Below, piece by piece: positions 5,935 through 10,807 of a stretch of DNA of 10,807 nt. Source of the stretch: Alphaproteobacteria bacterium (GTDB lineage Bacteria; Pseudomonadota; Alphaproteobacteria; Rhizobiales; Aestuariivirgaceae); the NCBI GenBank assembly GCA_005884715.1, contig VAZZ01000280.1, forward strand, positions 481 to 11,287. The letters run 5' to 3'. How positions within the stretch are numbered: the first letter of the stretch is position 1; the number at the start of each line of letters is the position of its first letter. A program made the position numbers and the translations under genes. The notes under the pieces are model-generated. The model had not been told where the DNA came from. It did no database searches and saw only the letters and a list, made by a program, of their open reading frames with translations.

Positions 5935-7331
5935 TGCGCATGCTTGCCTTGCTGCTGTCGCAGGCGATCGGCTTCCTCATCTCATGGGATGAGCGCGGCC
6001 ATGCGCTGCGCGAAGCCTATAAGGGTGAGTTCTTGAGCCGTGCCGAAGCGGTTGCGCGGCTCCTCGAAACGACACCGCCTTCGATCGAGGACGACATCAC
6101 CAGGGCCAATGGCACGCTCAACACGCGCTATTGGGTGACGGCGGAGGGTCCTGCCGCCGATCCGGCCGCCTGGCGCAAGGCGGCCTGGGACCGTCTTACC
6201 CAGCCGCTGTCGACCTCCGAATCATCGATCTATATCGCCAAGGCGCTCAAGAGCCATCTCCATCACGACAATACCGGTGCGAAGGCGGCTGCCTCCTCCC
6301 CTTGGACGGATCTCTCCGCCGATGAGTGGCATTTTCCCCGGCCGGCCAAATTCATTCGCCTCGATAATTATTATGGCGTCGGACTCGCCGTGCAGCTCAA
6401 TCGCGGCACCTGGCTGAACACCGCCTTCGCCAAGCCGGCGGCGAACGGTTTCTGGACATCCCAGTCGGTTCTGACCCTCACCGTCACGGCCTTGATCATG
6501 TCGCTGATCATGGTCCTCGCTGCCCGCGGCATAACCCGCCCGATGCGCCGCATGGCCGTTGCCGCCGAGGCCTTGGGCCGGGGCGAAGCAACGCCGCCGC
6601 TTCCGGAAACCGGGCCTGAGGATATCCGCCATACAGCTCAGGCCTTCAACCGGATGCAAGAGCGCTTGCAGCGTTTCGTGGCGGATCGCACCCGCATGCT
6701 GGCCGCCATCGGTCATGACCTGCGCACGCCGATTACCTCGCTCAGATTGCGCGCCGAATTTGTCGGCGAGAGCGAGATACGCGAGAAGATGCTGAGCACG
6801 ATCGATGAGATGCAGAAGATGACCGAAGCCACGCTCAGTTTCGCACGCGAGGAATCGGCCGCGGAGGAAACGCGCTCGATCGACCTCTCGGCGCTGGTGC
6901 AGAGCCTGTCCGATGACCTGGCTGATCTGGGCCATGACGTCATCTTCACCAACGGCTTCAAGATGCCCTATCGCTGCCGGGCGGAAGCACTGCGGCGCGC
7001 CATCCGCAATCTGATCGAAAATGCCGTGCGCTACGGAGAGCGCGCACGGGTCAGCATGGCGAATGGCGAGGACAGCATCGACATCATCATCGAGGATGAC
7101 GGGCCTGGAATTCCGCCCAATCTGGCCGAACAGGTCTTCGTTCCGTTCTTCCGCATGGAGGATTCGCGTAACCGCGAAACCGGCGGTGTCGGCCTTGGGC
7201 TTTCCATTGCGCGCAGCATCGTGCGCAATCACGGCGGCGATATCCGCCTCATCAACGGCCGGTCCGGTTTCAGGGCCGTCGTCACCTTGCCCGCCATCGA
7301 TACAGGCAACCGCCTGTCGGCCGCCGCATAG
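5934..7331 (+). CDS. EnvZ/OmpB-type sensor histidine kinase
   Basis: Inner-membrane sensor kinase of 465 aa. Order of parts: short hydrophobic N-terminus (residues 2-18), periplasmic sensor region (about 19-177), second membrane segment (about 178-197), HAMP (198-250), H-box AAIGHDLRTPITSLRLRAEF with phosphorylated H261, N-box NLIENAVRYG (N363), G1 DDGPGIP (near 387-393), F-box FVPFFRMED, and G2 GGVGLGL (near 417-424). The domain set is complete for autophosphorylation and transfer to D55 of the regulator. The ATG at 5934 overlaps the regulator's stop. The first membrane segment is only about 17 residues and begins at residue 2, with no positive cytoplasmic tail beyond MRM, which is shorter than related kinases. 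The sensor region matches no ligand domain I can name. Confidence 0.92.
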   Translation: MRMLALLLSQAIGFLISWDERGHALREAYKGEFLSRAEAVARLLETTPPSIEDDITRANGTLNTRYWVTAEGPAADPAAWRKAAWDRLTQPLSTSESSIYIAKALKSHLHHDNTGAKAAASSPWTDLSADEWHFPRPAKFIRLDNYYGVGLAVQLNRGTWLNTAFAKPAANGFWTSQSVLTLTVTALIMSLIMVLAARGITRPMRRMAVAAEALGRGEATPPLPETGPEDIRHTAQAFNRMQERLQRFVADRTRMLAAIGHDLRTPITSLRLRAEFVGESEIREKMLSTIDEMQKMTEATLSFAREESAAEETRSIDLSALVQSLSDDLADLGHDVIFTNGFKMPYRCRAEALRRAIRNLIENAVRYGERARVSMANGEDSIDIIIEDDGPGIPPNLAEQVFVPFFRMEDSRNRETGGVGLGLSIARSIVRNHGGDIRLINGRSGFRAVVTLPAIDTGNRLSAAA

Positions 7332-7353
7332 ATCGGTGCTGCTCATGCATCAC

Positions 7354-7382
7354 CCTCATGCTGAGGTGGCCGCGAAGCGGCC
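7354..7382. repeat. Two-hairpin palindromic repeat between convergent genes
   Basis: CCTCA-TGC-TGAGG (7354-7366) is followed one base later by GGCCGC-GAA-GCGGCC (7368-7382), and then by CTCGAAGCATCC, a tail often seen after such units in Bradyrhizobium-type genomes. It lies in the 116 bases between the kinase end and the lipoprotein end, both reading toward it, and may serve as a bidirectional transcript end. There is no T-run, so a classical intrinsic terminator is not claimed. Confidence 0.55.
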
Positions 7383-7447
7383 CTCGAAGCATCCATCAGG
7401 ATAGAGCGAGCTACCTTCGGCGCCAGGCTCGGTCTAAACCCGCTACG

Positions 7448-7963
7448 CTAGAACTCCGGGTTCTCCTGGAGATTGGTGACGACGCGCCGGTTCTGCGACT
7501 GGCACTCGATCTCCGGGCAGTCTTCGCCGATCTTCTCGCGGCCATAGCCCTTGGCCAGCATGCGATTGGAAGCGATCCCTTGCGAGGCGAGATAGTCGCG
7601 AACCGCATCGGCCCGCTTCTGCGACAGCGTCTTTTGTGCCGCGGGCGCCCCCGGATCGTCGGCCGAACCCTGCAGCTTCACCTTCCAGTTAGGATACTGG
7701 TTCAGCCATTGCGCCTGCTTGCCGAGCGTCACGCGCGCCGTGTCATCGAGCGCCGCCGAACCCTGGGTGAAGAAGGTCCGCCGTCCGACATTGACCATGA
7801 AATCCTGTTCGCTGCCGGGCGTGACATTGATGCCGCCGCCGACCGGCGCATTGGTGCCCTCCGTCGGACTGGTCATGCTGCTGTTGCCGGAACTCGTGCA
7901 CCCTGCGAGGAGAAGAAGCAGTGTCAGGGCCGCAGCCGTTCTCAATCCCATCGCGGTCATCAT
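7448..7963 (-). CDS. OmpA/Pal-type outer-membrane lipoprotein
   Basis: Predicted lipoprotein of 171 aa anchored in the outer membrane with a peptidoglycan-binding domain. A hydrophobic signal (LTLLLLLAGC) ends in a lipobox with acylated C22, followed by a Ser/Thr/Gly-rich linker (23-50). The OmpA-like domain spans about 60-165: a GSADDPG turn near 99-105 and SQKRADAVRDYLASQGI (114-130), where D102/D103 and R117 match the residues that hold diaminopimelate in the family. C149 and C154 (DCPEIEC) could form a disulfide, as in some OmpA domains, before QNRRV. The start is ATG 7963 or ATG 7960. Only 3 bases separate it from the stop of the L,D-transpeptidase gene, so the two form one operon. Confidence 0.88.
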   Translation of the reverse strand: MMTAMGLRTAAALTLLLLLAGCTSSGNSSMTSPTEGTNAPVGGGINVTPGSEQDFMVNVGRRTFFTQGSAALDDTARVTLGKQAQWLNQYPNWKVKLQGSADDPGAPAAQKTLSQKRADAVRDYLASQGIASNRMLAKGYGREKIGEDCPEIECQSQNRRVVTNLQENPEF

Positions 7964-7966
7964 GGT

Positions 7967-8659
7967 TCAATCCGGCGGTTGCAGCATGTCGACCTCGGCG
8001 CTCTCATCGATGACCGGCGCGCCCAGATGCTTGAGGACCAGGACGCGCGTGCCGACCGGGCAACGCTGATAGAGGTCGATGACGTCTTCGGAGAACATCC
8101 GGATGCAGCCGGAAGAGACATTCGAGCCGATCGACCAGGGCTCGAGCGTGCCATGCAGGCGATAGCCGAGATCGGTTTTGTCTCGGTAGAGATACATGGC
8201 CCTTGGACCCAGCGGATTGTCTATCCCGCCATCGACATAGTCAGGAATATTGGGCTGGCGCTTGCGCATTTCGGGCGGCGGCACCCAGCGCGGCCACAGC
8301 GCCTTGCGGTCGATGCGGGCGCGGCCATACCAGCGGAAACCATCGCGTCCGACGCCAACGCCATAGCGCAACGCCGTCTGGTTCTCGAACACGACATAGA
8401 GAAAATGATTGGACGTATCGACGACCACGCTGCCGATCGGCTCGGTGCTTTGGTATTGGACCAGCTGCCGGCGCCACTGGTCCTTGATTTTCTTCCAGTT
8501 GGTCAGGCGGTATTGATACCCGTTATCCGTTCCGATCCCGGCGAAATACTTCATCGCCGTTGAGCTGAAGTGCGTGGTATAGGCGTCCGCCTCGCGAGCG
8601 AAGCCGGCGGCACCTGCCGCGGTCGCGCCCAAGATAAATCCCCTTCGGGTCAATGACAT
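7967..8659 (-). CDS. L,D-transpeptidase (YkuD domain), Tat-exported
   Basis: Periplasmic enzyme of 230 aa that would form 3-3 cross-links in peptidoglycan or attach a protein to it. The N-terminus is a Tat-type signal (TRRGFILGATAAGAAGFA, residues 4-21). The YkuD domain covers about residues 72-215, with GSVVVDTSNHFLYVV (76-90) at its start, the catalytic pair H169 (RLHGT) and C185 in SSGCIRM, and the conserved G in IGSNVSSG. All key residues are present. In alphaproteobacteria such enzymes can also link outer-membrane proteins to peptidoglycan, so the adjacent OmpA-type lipoprotein is a suggestive partner, although that is inference. The upstream 233 bases hold a candidate promoter and a small dyad. 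Confidence 0.92.
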   Translation of the reverse strand: MSLTRRGFILGATAAGAAGFAREADAYTTHFSSTAMKYFAGIGTDNGYQYRLTNWKKIKDQWRRQLVQYQSTEPIGSVVVDTSNHFLYVVFENQTALRYGVGVGRDGFRWYGRARIDRKALWPRWVPPPEMRKRQPNIPDYVDGGIDNPLGPRAMYLYRDKTDLGYRLHGTLEPWSIGSNVSSGCIRMFSEDVIDLYQRCPVGTRVLVLKHLGAPVIDESAEVDMLQPPD

Positions 8660-8675
8660 GCCTGGAAAACCCTCT

Positions 8676-8692
8676 GTTCGACCCTCTCGAAC
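8676..8692. promoter_or_regulatory. 6-base inverted repeat in the L,D-transpeptidase leader
   Basis: GTTCGA (8676-8681) and TCGAAC (8687-8692) flank the 5-base spacer CCCTC. The dyad lies 17 bases before the transpeptidase ATG and close to the transcription start predicted from the candidate promoter at 8701-8728. It could be an operator or a 5' leader hairpin; function is not shown. Confidence 0.35.
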
Positions 8693-8700
8693 ATCGGGTC

Positions 8701-8728
8701 AGTCTACATGATCCGGCGGGCTTGCCAA
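8701..8728 (-). promoter_or_regulatory. Candidate promoter for the L,D-transpeptidase/lipoprotein operon
   Basis: On the minus strand TTGGCA (8728-8723) and TAGACT (8706-8701) are separated by 16 bases. This resembles a sigma70-type promoter with a weak -10 (4/6). Transcription would begin near 8694, about 35 bases before the ATG. Confidence 0.3.
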
Positions 8729-8825
8729 GATTGTAGATGATGCTCCAAATCCAGCTCTTTCAACCGGGCGGAACCGTCCCGTCGCAGATAGTTCCCGCCC
8801 AGGATTCCATGGATATGGGGCGGGG

Positions 8826-8866
8826 AATAACCGGCTTTGAGCAGCCTTTCCGCCAACTCGGTTATT
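8826..8866. other. 8-base inverted repeat 3' of the dehydratase gene
   Basis: AATAACCG (8826-8833) and CGGTTATT (8859-8866) are perfect arms around 25 bases that contain a smaller GGCT/AGCC stem. It begins 26 bases past the dehydratase stop and could be the 3' structure of that transcript. No T-run follows on the minus strand. The rest of 8660-8892 shows no gene I can support. Confidence 0.35.
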
Positions 8867-8892
8867 TACTTGGGCTGTGCATGGGCGGGATT

Positions 8893-10625
8893 TCAATAGA
8901 TCGCGGGTTCTTCGACCGCTGAGCCGAATCCGGTTTCCAGGAAATCGAAATCGCAGCCTTTGTGGGCCTGCGACATGTGGCGGGCCGCCAGCCAGCCGAA
9001 GCCGCGCTCATAGCGGGGCGGCGGCGGTTTCCACTCTGCCCTTCGCGTCGCCAGCACCTCTTCCGGCACTTGCAGTTCGATGGCCCGGCGCGCCACATCG
9101 AGGGCGATGATGTCGCCATTCTTCACCAGCGCCAGCGTGCCGCCGATATAGGCCTCGGGCGACACATGCAGCACGCAGGCGGCGTAGCTCGTGCCCGACA
9201 TGCGCGCATCAGATATGCGCAGCATGTCCCTGACCCGGCCTTGACCAGCTTTTTGGGGATCGGCAGCATGCCCCATTCCGGCATGCCCGGACCACCGAGC
9301 GGCCCGGCATTTTTGAGCACCATCACATGATCGGGCGTGACATCGAGATCATCGCGATCGATCTCAGCCTTCATCTCGGCGTAGCTTTCGAAGACGATGG
9401 CGGGTCCCTTATGTTTGAGGAAGCGCGCCTCCGCCGCCGACGGCTTCATGACGCAGCCATTGGGCGCCAGATTGCCGCGCAACACCGCGGTGGCACCTTC
9501 GGCATAGATCGGCCGGTCGAGCGGGCGGATGACATCTTCATTATATATGCCGGCATTCTCTGCAGCTTCGACGATCGGCCGCCCGCTCACCGTGATGGCA
9601 TCGCCGTGGACATGCGGCATGAGCCGTTTCAGGATGGCCCTGAGACCGCCGGCATAGAAGAAATCTTCCATGAGATGGGTCGTGCCTGACGGCCTGATAT
9701 TGGCGATGACCGGTATGCGCCGCGAAATGGCATCGAAGTCGTCGAGGCCATAGGAGATACCGGCGCGCCCCGCCATGGCGATCGCATGGATGATGGCGTT
9801 GGTCGATCCGCCGATCGCCATCTGGACCATTGTCGCGTTGTCGAAGGCTTCGCGGGTCAGGATCTTGTCCGGCGTCAGGTCTTCCCACACCATCTCGACG
9901 GCGCGCCGGCCCGACGCCGCTGCCATGCGCTGATGCGAGGAATCGGCTGCCGGAATGGAGCTGGCTCCCGGCAGCGTCAGGCCCAGCGCCTCGGCGAAAG
10001 CCGTCATCGTGCTGGCGGTGCCCATTGTCATGCAATGACCATAGGAGCGCGCAATGCCGTCCTCCATGCCATGCCAATCTTCGCCGCTGATGCGCCCGGC
10101 GCGCCTCTCGTCCCAGTATTTCCAGACATCGGATCCGGAGCCCAGAACCTGGCCGTGCCAATTGCCGCGCAGCATCGGGCCGGCGGGCATGAAGATGGCC
10201 GGCAAGCCGGCGGAGGTGGCACCCATGATGAGGGCGGGCGTGGTCTTGTCGCAGCCGCCCATCAGCACCACGCCGTCGACCGGATGGCTGCGGATCAGTT
10301 CTTCGCATTCGATCGCCAGGAGATTGCGATAGAGCATGGTCGTCGGCTTGACGAAAGGTTCGCTGAGGCTCAGCGCCGGCAACTCGATCGGCATGCCACC
10401 CGCCTGCAGGATGCCGCGCTTGACCCGCTGCACCCGATCGGGAAAATGCGCATGACATTGATTGATATCGGACCATGTATTGATGATGCCGATGATCGGC
10501 CGATCCCAGTCGACCTTGTCATAGCCCATCTGCCGCGCCCGCGAGCGGTGGCCGAAGGCGCGGAGATCGTCGACCCCGAACCAGCGGCGGCTGCGCAGAT
10601 CCTCGAGCTTCTTGCGCGCTTCCAT
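8893..10625 (-). pseudogene. IlvD/Edd-family sugar-acid dehydratase (arabonate dehydratase-like), frameshifted
   Basis: Homolog of the iron-sulfur dehydratases that turn aldonates such as L-arabonate into 2-keto-3-deoxy acids. Residues 1-about 466 are in one frame: C57 (DINQC), C125 and K127 (GGCDKTTP) and C198 (YGHCMTMGTAST) match the [2Fe-2S] cysteines and the carbamylated Lys of the family. The rest is in another frame, starting at VRDMLRISDARMSG, and holds the catalytic Ser, then HVSPEAYIGG, and ends near HKGCDFDFLETG. One C too few in the run 9234-9236 (GGG for GGGG on the coding strand) explains the break; restoring it gives 577 aa, the usual size of arabonate dehydratases. As read, the first-frame product has about 34 wrong residues at its end and no catalytic Ser. 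It could be a recent mutation or a read error. The substrate is not proven; xylonate or another aldonate is possible. The start at 10625 has GGAG just upstream and lies 11 bases after the RraA-like stop. Confidence 0.82.
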
Positions 10626-10636
10626 GCGTGTACTCC

Positions 10637-10807
10637 CTATGCGCCGGTCTGCTGGTGGCGCCAGATCCTGAAGGCTTCACGGGTTTCCGCCGATGGCGGA
10701 TAGAGTCCGAATATGCTTTCTCCAGCCATGATCCGCTGCTGCACGAAACTCTCGAAGATCGTCTGCTCCGCCGCTTCTTCCGCCACTTGATCGACGATAT
10801 CGCGCGG
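10637..10807 (-). CDS. RraA-like family protein, C-terminal end only
   Basis: Partial gene: only the last 56 residues and the TAG stop are in the window, and it continues past the right edge. The visible end, DIVDQVAEEAAEQTIFESF then IMAGESIFGLYPPSAET and REAFRIWRHQQTGA, fits the C-terminus of RraA-like (dimethylmenaquinone methyltransferase-like) proteins, which often end with EQ...F...V..G.SIFGLYPP..ATR..Y..W. Some members are RNase E inhibitors and others 4-hydroxy-4-methyl-2-oxoglutarate aldolases. Next to a sugar-acid dehydratase a metabolic role is more likely, though this is inference. The gene precedes the dehydratase by 11 bases and is surely in its operon. Confidence 0.7.
   Translation of the reverse strand, partial: PRDIVDQVAEEAAEQTIFESFVQQRIMAGESIFGLYPPSAETREAFRIWRHQQTGA

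Noticed and set aside
7358..8563. Plus-strand open frame of 401 codons
   Set aside because: It is antisense to the lipoprotein and L,D-transpeptidase genes, which have clear motifs; the plus-strand product has no recognisable domain.
8699..8896. A 65-residue minus-strand frame between the dehydratase and the L,D-transpeptidase
   Set aside because: No ribosome site, no recognisable features, and it overlaps the dehydratase stop; it is treated as intergenic.
9541..10703. Other long frames over the dehydratase region, on both strands
   Set aside because: They overlap the well-conserved dehydratase frame and show no family motifs.
1..10807. CRISPR arrays, tRNA/rRNA genes, insertion sequences, phage genes or toxin-antitoxin pairs
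   Set aside because: No evenly spaced direct repeats, transposase or integrase motifs, or tRNA-like cloverleaf sequences were seen by eye on either strand.

Overview
The window is about 60% GC or higher, densely coded, and looks alphaproteobacterial, most likely Rhizobiales-like. The reasons are the gene families (AraD1/GguC, sugar-acid IlvD/Edd dehydratase with an RraA-like neighbour, class III cyclase, Tat-exported L,D-transpeptidase) and two kinds of short GC-rich palindromic intergenic repeats of the sort common in that order. This assignment is inference; there is no rRNA or marker gene here.

Layout from left to right. (1) Positions 128-2749, + strand: a three-gene NitT/TauT/SsuA-type ABC importer (Tat-type binding protein, permease, ATPase) with overlapping genes. 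(2) 2750-2972: a palindromic repeat, then a GntR/FadR-like half-site dyad in front of an AraD1/GguC-family FAH-fold gene (2973-3965). (3) 3946-5051, - strand: a soluble class III nucleotide cyclase followed by a Cys-less HxlR-type regulator, joined by a 4-base ATGA overlap. A 26-base dyad with 9-base arms overlaps the cyclase start codon. (4) 5215-7331, + strand: an OmpR-type response regulator and its histidine kinase, joined by a TGATG overlap. (5) A second palindromic repeat lies between convergent genes. (6) 7448-8659, - strand: an L,D-transpeptidase and an OmpA/Pal-type lipoprotein, an envelope pair. (7) 8893-10807, - strand: the C-terminal end of an RraA-like protein and a sugar-acid dehydratase of the IlvD/Edd family that is broken by one missing base near 9234-9236.

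Functional picture. The AraD1-like protein, the dehydratase and the RraA-like protein belong to families used in non-phosphorylative oxidation of sugar acids such as arabonate, so the window may hold two pieces of sugar-acid catabolism separated by signalling and envelope genes. The ABC importer resembles sulfonate/nitrate/thiamine-precursor systems and its substrate cannot be told from sequence alone. The two-component system has no obvious target in the window.

I did not find a convincing wholly new system. The best leads are the cyclase-HxlR pair with a possible start-codon-sequestering hairpin, and the frameshift that separates the dehydratase's predicted catalytic serine motif from its iron-sulfur half. 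No RNA gene, CRISPR array, insertion sequence or integrase was seen, and no gene-free stretch exceeds 300 bases.
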